DNA of 63,494 bases from Actinomycetes bacterium. Lineage in GTDB: Bacteria; Actinomycetota; Actinomycetes; Actinomycetales; Micrococcaceae. The translations under genes and the position numbers were made by a program. Shown piece after piece: positions 26,908 to 34,649 of this stretch. Numbering within the stretch: position 1 is the first letter of the stretch; each line of letters opens with the position of its first letter. The stretch is from contig JAFAAV010000073.1 of NCBI GenBank assembly GCA_023426375.1, forward strand, positions 1-63,494. The letters are read 5' to 3'. A model generated the notes under the pieces. That model had not been told where the DNA came from. It did no database searches and worked only from the letters and a program-made list of their open reading frames with translations.

Positions 26908-27109
26908 CTGTGTAACCAGCTTCTTCGACTGCTGCGGCGATCTCCTCGGAGGTCAGCTCGCGGGTGCTTTCAATGGTCACGGGGGATTCGCCGCCGGCGT
27001 TGAGGTCCACGGACACGGACTGCACGCCATCGACCTCGGCGAGCTCTTCCTTGACGGAGGAAACGCAGTGGCCGCAGGTCATGCCGGAGACGGTAACGGT
27101 GGTGTTCAT
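26900..27109 (-). CDS. copZ: Copper chaperone CopZ
   Basis: 69-residue heavy-metal-associated domain with the Cu(I) motif MTCGHC near the N-terminus and the ferredoxin-like HMA pattern (VTVSGMTCGHCVSSVKEELA; ends EEAGYTVV). It hands Cu(I) to CopA and probably CsoR. AAGGAG is eight bases upstream. It lies 30 bases after csoR and overlaps copA. Confidence 0.95.
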   Translation of the reverse strand: MNTTVTVSGMTCGHCVSSVKEELAEVDGVQSVSVDLNAGGESPVTIESTRELTSEEIAAAVEEAGYTVV

Positions 27110-27139
27110 GGGGAGACTCCTTAGTCCTAGGGGGTTGGG

Positions 27140-27457
27140 TTAGCTCTTGACCAGGCGGGCGATGGCGGCGTTCGCCTCCGCGAGCTTGGTGTCCATCTCG
27201 GTCGTATCACCCGTGTCATGGGCGTGCTCCACCGCGTGGCGCACACAGTGACCCAGGTGTTCCTCCATGAGCCCCAGGCTCACTGACTTGAGGGCGGACT
27301 GGATGGCAGATATTTGGGTGAGCACGTCAATGCAGTAGGTGTCCTCATCGATCATGCGCTGGATGCCACGCACCTGACCCTCGATACGCTTGAGGCGCCG
27401 ACTGTATGCGGCCTTGTCCTGGGTGTACCCGTGAGTGGTTGACTGTTCGGTGCTCAT
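27140..27457 (-). CDS. csoR: Copper-sensing repressor CsoR
   Basis: 105 residues from ATG 27457; a longer in-frame start at 27520 would read through the operator and a terminator. DUF156 all-helical repressor: RRLKRIEGQVRGIQRMIDED, Cys-containing helix (DTYCIDVLTQISAI) and HCVRHAVEH, giving the Cys-His-Cys copper site. Apo-CsoR represses; Cu(I) releases it. Start is leaderless: TATGTT (27464-27469) is six bases upstream and overlaps the operator edge, so the operon is autoregulated. Confidence 0.95.
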   Translation of the reverse strand: MSTEQSTTHGYTQDKAAYSRRLKRIEGQVRGIQRMIDEDTYCIDVLTQISAIQSALKSVSLGLMEEHLGHCVRHAVEHAHDTGDTTEMDTKLAEANAAIARLVKS

Positions 27458-27466
27458 GTCTTCAAC

Positions 27467-27487
27467 ATATACCCCCACGGGGTATAT
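27467..27487. promoter_or_regulatory. CsoR operator upstream of csoR-copZ-copA
   Basis: Perfect palindrome ATATACCCC-CAC-GGGGTATAT (9+3+9), the classical CsoR box with G-tract arms. Its proximal edge shares bases with the csoR -10 box, explaining repression by steric block. Confidence 0.92.
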
Positions 27488-27501
27488 CGCAAGGTGTAAA
27501 A

Positions 27502-27533
27502 GAGCCCGCCCCGCAGACATCCGGGACGGGCTC
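27502..27533 (-). terminator. Terminator after the small secreted protein gene
   Basis: GAGCCCGCCCCG (27502-27513) pairs with CGGGACGGGCTC (27522-27533), one mismatch. Reading on the minus strand it is followed by TTTTA, so it ends the transcript arriving from the cholesterol oxidase side just before the csoR promoter. Confidence 0.75.
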
Positions 27534-27575
27534 CGAACTGTTTGGGAATCGTTAGAGCGATCCCCTCACCGTTCT

Positions 27576-27926
27576 TTAGAAGCAACCACCAAAGGTGCGG
27601 AAGGTTGCGGGGAGGTGGAAAGCGGCGTCGTTGAAGGCGTACTGCGGGATGGCGCGGAACAGGCCGCCGATGTTGCCGGAGCGGAACGCCGCGGAAATGT
27701 CGTTGCCGTGGTCACCGAAGTTACCTGCCAGCCACGAGGGCAGCAGCCACGGCTTGCAGAACGGAATCACGGCCAGGGAGGGGTCGTGGTTGGGCGACGT
27801 GGGAACCGAGTAGCTGACGTTGGACTGCGCCACGGGTGCGGTGGCGGCGTTGGCGGCGGGCATGCCGGTGAAGGAAATGGCGGCCAGGGTGGTGGCTGCG
27901 GCAACCGTGGTCACGTGCTTCTTCAT
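27576..27926 (-). CDS. Small secreted protein with conserved-looking cysteines
   Basis: 116 residues from ATG 27926 (AGGAGA 6 bases upstream). A Sec signal peptide (KKHVTTVAAATTLAAISF ... ANA, ~1-27) precedes a ~89-residue mature protein with two cysteines, PFCKPWLLPSW and the penultimate residues GGCF, that could form a disulfide. Aromatic and Gly/Asn-rich (GNFGDHGNDISAAFRSGNIG). I do not recognise a family. It lies 68 bases after the cholesterol-oxidase-like gene in the same direction, so a shared transcript and a related extracellular role are likely. Confidence 0.75.
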   Translation of the reverse strand: MKKHVTTVAAATTLAAISFTGMPAANAATAPVAQSNVSYSVPTSPNHDPSLAVIPFCKPWLLPSWLAGNFGDHGNDISAAFRSGNIGGLFRAIPQYAFNDAAFHLPATFRTFGGCF

Positions 27927-27994
27927 GTCTGTCTCCTGTGTCGAGGTGGTGCGGGTGTCCTCGCGGGCCGAAGACCCGCGGAGGTCTGTGGCGG

Positions 27995-29671
27995 CTAGAT
28001 CCCCATCGCGTCGTGCAGGGGCGCCGTGAAAATCCGGTGCGGGTCGTACTTGTGGAAGGTCGCCTTGGCGTGATCCCAGCCGGGCACGAGCGACGGGATG
28101 AGCTCCTTGAGCTGGTACTCGTCCGTCCACGCGCCGCGCTCGGTGTGGGCAAAACGTTTGGCCCATTCGGGGCGTGCCACGCCATAGCGGGTCAGTTCCA
28201 GACCGATGAAGTGCTCGAGTTCCTGGAAGAACTTCTCCTGGCCGGGCGTGCCGGGCAGCGTGAGAACGTCCAGCCACACGGCGGTGTCCAGTTCGGGGCG
28301 TCCGGGTACCGGTGCGATGCCGGACAACGACGGCGCCACGGCGCCCTCCACATCCACTTCATCCGGGTCATCGATGCCCGTGATGCGCAATTCCATGCAC
28401 GAATTGATGGGGAACTCTCCGCGGTCCTGGTACTCCTTGAGTTTGGCGGAGAAGAACTCCGTGAACTCGTGGACCACACGCTGCAGCTGGTCCCGACGGG
28501 TGAGGAACACGTGCGACCCCGCGGACACGCGCAGCGTGGTGGGTTTCACGAAGTGCTGGAAGTGATGGGCGGGTCCCCACATGTCGCGCGCGAGGGTGGT
28601 GGTGAGGCTCGTGGCCGTGGTCGCGTAGACGGCCTTACCGAAGGCCGGTGCAATGTGTTGGTTACCGGCCACCACCTGTCCCAGAAGCTCCGGAACGGGG
28701 GAGGGTAGGCGGTCCGCGAACGGGAAGTTGTACGGGGTGATCGTGGGGCGGCTACCAAAGGACCTGCGTGGCGCTACTTCCCACTGCTGGATCCACGGCT
28801 TGTCGGTGAACGTGTACCAGATCAGGCCCACGCGGCCCACGCGGTCGATCATCGAGGACAACGACCAGTGCCCCGCCTTCTCCGGTGCCGCGAACAGATC
28901 CCTGACGGAGATGTGCGTCCACGTGCGGCAGCGGTAGTGCTCCATGGGGTTGGTCTGAAGCTGCACCTCGGTGAGGAAGGCCCGACCCATGGAGGTGAGG
29001 AACGGTCCGATCTCCGGATCGGTGCGCTGGAACGTCTTGAGCGTGTATTGGCCGGAGGCCTCGTCCCATACGACGGCGGTCAGGGCATGCACCGCGTTGG
29101 AGAGGGAACCGAAAATGGCACCTTGCTGACGCTTCTCACCCCTGGCCGGAAGCGCGGTGCCATGACCGTTGACGGCCAGGACGCCCGCGACGGTCACATC
29201 CCCCGGAGCTGGCATATTGGTGAATCCGCGCTTGCGGTCGGCAATGTGGCGCACCAGTGAGTTCATGGAAATTCCGGCTTGAGCCACCACCGTTGTGCCG
29301 TGCATGTAGCAGGAATCCATGTGTTTGGTGGTGTTGAGCAGCAGAACCTTGGCGGTCGCGGGAGTGCCTTCAGCGACCGTGAGCGGTGACCAGTTGTGGC
29401 GGTAGCCGCGAGCGCGGATGGTCCACCCGTTCGCGTGGGCCCAGTTGGCGAGGGTCACGACTTCCTGAGCGTTGCGCACGTCGTAGGACCAGAGCTCGGC
29501 GGCCACGATGGCGCCGTCCCAGTTCTTGTAAAGCTCCCGGTAGGGGCGGATGCCCTGCGGAAGTCGGGGTGGCGCGTCCGCGGCGTGCGCCGCCGACTGA
29601 TAGCCCACCAGTACAGCGCCCCCGGCCGCTGCTGTTCCTGCCTTGAAAAGTCCCCGTCGTGATATCCCCAT
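27995..29671 (-). CDS. Tat-exported FAD oxidase, type II cholesterol oxidase-like
   Basis: 558 residues. The N-terminus MGISRRGLFKAGTAAAGG is a twin-arginine signal ending near AHAA. An FAD_binding_4 (VAO-type) domain follows, with RARGYRHNWSPLTV, whose His92 fits the covalent flavin histidine of Brevibacterium-type cholesterol oxidase II, and FTNMPAPGDVTVAGVLAVNG. A C-terminal substrate domain includes SCMELRITGIDDPDEVDVEG, placing Glu-x-Arg as in the oxygen-gating pair of that enzyme (recalled, not aligned). It would oxidise cholesterol or another sterol/alcohol and make H2O2. The start codon lies in palindrome CCCATGACTCATGGG. Confidence 0.85.
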   Translation of the reverse strand: MGISRRGLFKAGTAAAGGAVLVGYQSAAHAADAPPRLPQGIRPYRELYKNWDGAIVAAELWSYDVRNAQEVVTLANWAHANGWTIRARGYRHNWSPLTVAEGTPATAKVLLLNTTKHMDSCYMHGTTVVAQAGISMNSLVRHIADRKRGFTNMPAPGDVTVAGVLAVNGHGTALPARGEKRQQGAIFGSLSNAVHALTAVVWDEASGQYTLKTFQRTDPEIGPFLTSMGRAFLTEVQLQTNPMEHYRCRTWTHISVRDLFAAPEKAGHWSLSSMIDRVGRVGLIWYTFTDKPWIQQWEVAPRRSFGSRPTITPYNFPFADRLPSPVPELLGQVVAGNQHIAPAFGKAVYATTATSLTTTLARDMWGPAHHFQHFVKPTTLRVSAGSHVFLTRRDQLQRVVHEFTEFFSAKLKEYQDRGEFPINSCMELRITGIDDPDEVDVEGAVAPSLSGIAPVPGRPELDTAVWLDVLTLPGTPGQEKFFQELEHFIGLELTRYGVARPEWAKRFAHTERGAWTDEYQLKELIPSLVPGWDHAKATFHKYDPHRIFTAPLHDAMGI

Positions 29672-29867
29672 GAGTCATGGGTACCAAGGGGTAGATTTCA
29701 CGAACAATCACCGTGACGTCCCCAGTTACGCGCGAGGTACATGGGATGACACGGGAAAGCGCCCCCGTGAGAAACGTGACGTGCGCAAAGAATCAGGAAC
29801 ACCTGTCACCCAAACTGCGTGGACGTCCACCAAAGTGAGAGCGGTCACCAGTTCCCCGTGACCGAAT

Positions 29868-29909
29868 GAGTCCACCCCGCACGGGTGCGGGGTGGACTCG
29901 GAACTTTTT
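29868..29909. terminator. Strong stem-loop between ABC permease and cholesterol oxidase genes
   Basis: GAGTCCACCCCGCAC (29868-29882) is perfectly inverted at 29885-29899, and TTTTT follows on the plus strand. Genes on both sides are on the minus strand, so the T-run faces the opposite way from the known transcripts; it may insulate choD-type transcription from the ABC operon or end an unseen plus-strand RNA. Confidence 0.65.
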
Positions 29910-29954
29910 ACGTGGGCCACACGGTGGCTTATCCAGCAGGGTTGCCTCGAGACA

Positions 29955-31799
29955 CTACTCGGCTCGCGGGGCGGTTTTGCCTCCTCTGGTGGTGACTACG
30001 GTCATGGGGACCATGACGAGTACGGGGAGCACCAGTACCAACCCGCCCAGAAGACCGAAGGTCGCAACATCCACCGCAGGGACGGTCCAGCCCAACAAGC
30101 CCAGATTGGAACCGAGGATGGCCGGGATACTGGCGGCAGTTCCGATGAGCCAGGCCACCGCGCCCGTGATCACGGCCTCAACCGCGGCCATTCGCAGCAG
30201 GAGCCGACGGGTGGCTCCAACTCGATGCAACATCGCGAACTCATCACGTCGACGAGAGGTGATCATGATCAGAGTGTTGCCCGCGGCAATCACGAAGAAG
30301 CTCAACAGGGTCAGGAGAAGAACCTGCGACAGCACTTCTGCACCGTCGTTCTCCGCAGCCACGGCGGCGTACTCGGTGGGAGTTAAAGCACCGGTGGCTT
30401 CGGCCACGGCATCTTCTTCACCCGGGCTGGTTTGCAACAGAACGGCGCTGTTGTTCGGAGCGAGACTCTGCGCGTTCACCGTTGCGGGGCCAATGATGTA
30501 GTCACCGAAACCGAGACCGCGATCGAACACCGCCACCACGGTGGCCGTTGATTCCACCTCTCCGTATCGGAAAGCCACCTCGGACCCAACGCCGCCGGTT
30601 TCCAGCGTGGCGTCTTGGCTGATGGCCACGGTGTCCGCTTGATCGAGATCGGCCAGGGACCCGGAGGTCACGTTCGGATCACTCAACTCACTGGCCACGT
30701 GCACTGCCGTCGGTTCCCAACTCAAGGAATCCAGGATGGGTGGTTCGTCCTGGTCGACCTTCACGTGAGCGGGGACGGAGCTGATGGAAGACACCGCCGT
30801 AACCCCCGGAGTCTCGCTCAAGGCGGCCGTGTCAGCGGCCCCGGGGAGTACTAGGGATCCGTGGAGCCCCTCGGCCAGCTGCACTTGCCCCGCTTGTCCA
30901 ATGGTCTGATTCAACGAGGTTTGAACCGTGCCCGCCGCCAGAACCAAGGCCAGAGGCAGCACAGCGCTCGTCAATCGCCGAGCAAAGCCTCGGGAATTGG
31001 CCACGGCAAGTTGCGTGGCCGGGGATTTACCAGCCGGTAATCGTCCGAAACCCCAGGCCACGAGCGCGGGGCCGGCCAGGGCCGCTGCTCCGACCAGCAG
31101 GAATGCCGACGTCGCCGCGCTGGCACCTCCCAGGGTGCCCGGAACGAACACCGGACTGAGGGCGGAGCCGAACCCGACGACAGCCACGATGATTGCCGCG
31201 ATGCCGCGACCTCTACCGAGTGCGCGAGGTTCGAACCCGCTCTGCTTCACAGCCTGTGACGGCTGGGCGTGGAGCAACTTCCGGGTGGCTAACACCGCGG
31301 CGACCGCCGTTGCGGGCAGCACGGTGAACAACGCTCCGAGCAACGGCAGTATCCCCAAAGACAATGTGCCTCCGGCGGGTAACACCCCGGCTGAGATGAG
31401 GAGCGGCTGAAGAAAGTTGGAAGTGGCAATGCCGAAGACGGCCCCCACCGGAATAGCGATGAGAGCGACCGTGAGTACTTCGGCGGCCACGATTCCTCTG
31501 ACCTGCAGTCTTGTGGTGCCTACTGCGCGAAGTAACGAGAAATCTTGTTGCCGTCCGCGTAGTGCAAGTCCCACGGTCGATGTGACCACCAGTACCGCGG
31601 CGATCAGGACCGTGCCTCCGAAGGACCCGGCCAGCGCCGTCAGCATCCCGGTTTCGTCCTGTCCGGAGAAACCCGTCTGGACCAGCACTCCTGAGGTTGC
31701 GACCAAGGCTGCAGCCAGGGCGATGGCAACGGCGGTTCCCACCATTGCGCCACGGTGCGCCCAAGCGCCGCTGAGGATGATCTGTCGCACGGCGCTCAC
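29955..31799 (-). CDS. FtsX-type ABC transporter permease
   Basis: 614-residue permease with an N-terminal helix (~14-35) and two FtsX-like helix groups: VLVVTSTVGLALRGRQQDFS LLRAVG-type coupling region near residues 60-100 and a second, SRRRDEFAMLHRVGATRRLL, near 525-550. The latter is the mechanotransmission/coupling pattern of MacB/LolE-like permeases. A large extracellular part lies between ~285 and 460. It overlaps the ATPase stop by four bases. Such systems export peptides or lipoproteins, or confer resistance to envelope-active peptides. Confidence 0.88.
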   Translation of the reverse strand: MSAVRQIILSGAWAHRGAMVGTAVAIALAAALVATSGVLVQTGFSGQDETGMLTALAGSFGGTVLIAAVLVVTSTVGLALRGRQQDFSLLRAVGTTRLQVRGIVAAEVLTVALIAIPVGAVFGIATSNFLQPLLISAGVLPAGGTLSLGILPLLGALFTVLPATAVAAVLATRKLLHAQPSQAVKQSGFEPRALGRGRGIAAIIVAVVGFGSALSPVFVPGTLGGASAATSAFLLVGAAALAGPALVAWGFGRLPAGKSPATQLAVANSRGFARRLTSAVLPLALVLAAGTVQTSLNQTIGQAGQVQLAEGLHGSLVLPGAADTAALSETPGVTAVSSISSVPAHVKVDQDEPPILDSLSWEPTAVHVASELSDPNVTSGSLADLDQADTVAISQDATLETGGVGSEVAFRYGEVESTATVVAVFDRGLGFGDYIIGPATVNAQSLAPNNSAVLLQTSPGEEDAVAEATGALTPTEYAAVAAENDGAEVLSQVLLLTLLSFFVIAAGNTLIMITSRRRDEFAMLHRVGATRRLLLRMAAVEAVITGAVAWLIGTAASIPAILGSNLGLLGWTVPAVDVATFGLLGGLVLVLPVLVMVPMTVVTTRGGKTAPRAE

Positions 31800-32551
31800 G
31801 CCCCTAACGCCAGTACTTGCGCACTGACCTTCTCGACGGTGGGTGCATCCAAGGCACCAACCACCAGGCCGTCCGCGAGGAAGAGCACACGGTCGGTGAC
31901 CGCTGCCACCCGTGGATCGTGGGTCACGATCACCACGGTTTGGCGCAGCCGGGTGGCCGTGCGGCGGAACGTCTCCAACACGTCGTGTGCTGTTCGTGAG
32001 TCGAGGGCGCCGGTGGGTTCATCGGCGTAGACGACCGTGGGGCGAGTGGCCAGGGCTCGTGCAATGGCAACGCGCTGAGCCTGTCCACCCGACAGCTCGC
32101 CCGGGCGGCGCGATTCGAGTCCGCGCAGGCCCACGGCTTCCAGCAATTCATCGCGCCACGCTGGATCCAACGACTGTCCGCCCAGGACCAGAGGGAGCGC
32201 GATGTTGGCGGCCACGTCCAAGTGCCCGATCAAGTTGTAGTCCTGGAAGACGAATCCGATGTGATCGCGCCTGAAGCGGGTCAGAGAGTCGGCGGACATA
32301 TTGCTGATGTCGTGGTGGCCGATCGAGATTCGCCCTCGACTCGGCGATTCCAATCCGGCCGCACACTGCAAGAGCGTGGACTTGCCGGAACCGGAAGGAC
32401 CCATGATCGCGGTGAACGATCCTGGTTCCAGGGTGATCGAAACCCCGCGCAGCGCCCAGACCTTCACTGGACCCGTCGGGTAGAACTTGTGAATGTCGGT
32501 GATCTGCACTGCGGCCCGCGTATCGACACGGGTTTCTGGGAATGTCCTCAT
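31796..32551 (-). CDS. ABC transporter ATP-binding protein (MacB/LolD type)
   Basis: 251 residues with Walker A GPSGSGKST, Q-loop region FVFQDYNL, signature LSGGQAQRVAIARAL and Walker B VVYADEPTGALDS; the ADEPTGALD form is typical for ATPases paired with FtsX-type permeases. A -10 like TAGCGT (32559-32564) lies seven bases before the ATG, so the transporter may have its own leaderless promoter 118 bases downstream of the response-regulator gene, a likely target of that regulator. Confidence 0.93.
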   Translation of the reverse strand: MRTFPETRVDTRAAVQITDIHKFYPTGPVKVWALRGVSITLEPGSFTAIMGPSGSGKSTLLQCAAGLESPSRGRISIGHHDISNMSADSLTRFRRDHIGFVFQDYNLIGHLDVAANIALPLVLGGQSLDPAWRDELLEAVGLRGLESRRPGELSGGQAQRVAIARALATRPTVVYADEPTGALDSRTAHDVLETFRRTATRLRQTVVIVTHDPRVAAVTDRVLFLADGLVVGALDAPTVEKVSAQVLALGA

Positions 32552-32668
32552 GCCCTCAACGCTAGGGATCGGCCCGACCCTGGGACTAGCTGCTCAGGAC
32601 CCCATATGGAACTTGCATCGTTCGATGCAACCGGCAGTCTCACGCCCTGACGGCGACCAAATGTCGGT

Positions 32669-33334
32669 TCAGTCGGGGACCTCGACCACCCGGTTGCGGT
32701 AGGCCCACACTGCTGCTTGGAGCCTGGATTGCACACCCAGTTTGGGCATCATCCGAGCCAGATGTGACTTCACCGTGGAGACCTCGAGGAACAGCTCCCC
32801 GGCGATGTCTTCGTTGGACAGGCCCTGTGCGAGGAGCAGCAGGATGTCGAGTTCACGGGGCGTGAGAATATCGGGCACCCGCCCCGAGGCAATGGGCCCG
32901 GAACTTCGGCGCAGTACCACTTCGCGTAGTACCCGCCTGGTCAGCGACTGATCAATGGTTCCCTCGCCCGCGGCAACGGCCCGTAGACCGGCCATCAGAT
33001 CTTCCGGTTCGGCATCCTTCAGCATGAACCCGGAGGCTCCCGCTTCCAGCGCGCCGAACAAATACTCATCCACGTCGAAGGTGGTCAAGACCAGGACAGG
33101 GATGGGGTTTGTGACTTCCGGGCCGCACAGCTTCAAAGTAGCGGCGATGCCGTCCAGACCCGGCATCCGGATGTCCATGCAGACCACGTCCGGCCGCAGT
33201 TCTTGTGCCACCGCCACGGCTGCCAGTCCGTCGCCGACCGCCGCGACCACTTCGAAATCGGGTTCGGCCGAAAGTAGTGTCACCAATCCGGCGCGGACCA
33301 TGGTTTGGTCGTCGGCGACCACCACCCGGATCAT
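32669..33334 (-). CDS. NarL/LuxR-family response regulator
   Basis: 221 residues from ATG 33334, which overlaps the kinase stop (ATGA). The receiver domain has DD near residue 8-9, phospho-acceptor Asp54 in CMDIRMPG, Thr in VLTTFD and Lys in FMLKDA. The C-terminal LuxR helix-turn-helix begins LTPRELDILLLLAQGLSNED. Pairs with the adjacent kinase. Likely regulates the downstream ABC transporter; the signal is unknown. Confidence 0.93.
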   Translation of the reverse strand: MIRVVVADDQTMVRAGLVTLLSAEPDFEVVAAVGDGLAAVAVAQELRPDVVCMDIRMPGLDGIAATLKLCGPEVTNPIPVLVLTTFDVDEYLFGALEAGASGFMLKDAEPEDLMAGLRAVAAGEGTIDQSLTRRVLREVVLRRSSGPIASGRVPDILTPRELDILLLLAQGLSNEDIAGELFLEVSTVKSHLARMMPKLGVQSRLQAAVWAYRNRVVEVPD

Positions 33335-34560
33335 GCGGCATCCTGGGATGTGGTGTTCTGGCGGGGAACGCGTAAGCGCACACTCCACCCGCCGGAGGGC
33401 GTGGGTCCGTAGTCCAGTCTTGAGCTGGTCAGTTCGGCGCGCTCGCGCATACCCACCAGGCCCAAGCCTGCGTGCTCCTCCGATGGTGCATCATGGCCCC
33501 CGGGCTCGTTGGTGACTTCCACGGTGACCTGAGAGGGGTCCGTGTCATCAATGAGAACGGCACAGCGAGTTCCCGGTGCGTGCCGAGCAGCATTGGCCAG
33601 TGATTCTTGGACCATCCGGTAGGCCGTCAATTGAGCGAGGGGTCCGATACCGGCCCCCAGTTCACCACCTCGAGGGTGCACGGTGAAGGACACGTCGATA
33701 CCTGCGGTCCGGATATCGGCCACCATCTCTCCGATATTGGCCAGCGATTCCGGGCGCATGCTCGCGGCTTGTGAAGTTGTCTCAGCAGCATCTTCTCGAA
33801 GTAGACCGACGAGCGACCGCAGGTCCTTCAAGACTCCGGTGCACTCTTGACGCACCAGTTGAACAGAGCGTTTGGCGGCGGCCGGGTCGGTGTCTATTTG
33901 TGTGCCGATCGCCGCCGTCATCACCGCGATGCCGGACAGGTGGTGCGCGGCGATATCGTGCAGTTCCCGGGCCATGGCTGTGCGTTCGTGGGCTACCGCG
34001 GCCTGAACCTGAGCTTCCAGCTCGCCGGCGCGGGCGCGGATCTGTTCTTCCTGTGCCACCGCCAAATCGTGGCGGCCTTTGAACCACACGCCGAGCACGA
34101 GCGCCAGTCCCACGACCCCTATACCCTGAAGGATTCCACTCCCGAGCGGTTCCCCGGTCAGGAGAGTACCGGCTCCCACCAGGAGAACAGCACTTAACGG
34201 GGCGGGCCATGTCGTCGGGTACGCAGCCTGGAGAGCCCAGGTGAAAGCCGCTACGACCACGGCCACCGACAGCACGCTCACCGAATCCTGCAGGCCCGCC
34301 GCGCCACCGATCGGGACCGCAACAGCGACAGCTATGAGCACCCAAGAGGGATGCGCGGTGCGCCATAGGAGAGCAAGTGCCTGAGCCGTGACGAGTACCA
34401 GTCCGGCCCACCACGCAGGGTGACCCGGGCCGGGGGATTCGAAGGCCACTTCCGGGTCAAGGGTGGCCAGAAGGGGCGCACCCCATAGCCCGAGTACACC
34501 CAGTACCCAGGAACCGAGTGGAACTAGCCATCGCCCGGGCTGTCTCGCCATTGTCGACAC
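33331..34560 (-). CDS. NarL-type sensor histidine kinase
   Basis: 409 residues. About six N-terminal membrane helices (~10-160) without a large extracellular loop suggest sensing within or at the membrane. The HisKA_3 dimerisation domain holds ERTAMARELHDIAAHHLSG with phospho-His201, and the HATPase_c domain ends with HAGLGLVGMRERAELTSSRL. GTG start at 34560 lies six bases after TAGATT (leaderless); ATG 34551 is the alternative. The set kinase-regulator-ABC resembles intramembrane-sensing envelope-stress modules. Confidence 0.92.
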   Translation of the reverse strand: MSTMARQPGRWLVPLGSWVLGVLGLWGAPLLATLDPEVAFESPGPGHPAWWAGLVLVTAQALALLWRTAHPSWVLIAVAVAVPIGGAAGLQDSVSVLSVAVVVAAFTWALQAAYPTTWPAPLSAVLLVGAGTLLTGEPLGSGILQGIGVVGLALVLGVWFKGRHDLAVAQEEQIRARAGELEAQVQAAVAHERTAMARELHDIAAHHLSGIAVMTAAIGTQIDTDPAAAKRSVQLVRQECTGVLKDLRSLVGLLREDAAETTSQAASMRPESLANIGEMVADIRTAGIDVSFTVHPRGGELGAGIGPLAQLTAYRMVQESLANAARHAPGTRCAVLIDDTDPSQVTVEVTNEPGGHDAPSEEHAGLGLVGMRERAELTSSRLDYGPTPSGGWSVRLRVPRQNTTSQDAA

Positions 34561-34649
34561 ATCGTCAATCTACTCTCGTGGGTTGTGAATCAGCCTGGCC
34601 CGGTGTCTCAGCGCCCCAGTCGACCCCGGGAGTATGAAATTCTTGACCC

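Noticed and set aside
29673..29861. 62-residue plus-strand frame ending just before the terminator at 29868
   Set aside because: No ribosome-binding site, low-complexity polar sequence and location in the divergent promoter area; a non-coding RNA is as likely, so it is only mentioned with the terminator.
31217..31240. GGTTCGAACCC string resembling a tRNA T-loop
   Set aside because: It is inside the FtsX permease coding sequence, with no acceptor or anticodon stems around it.
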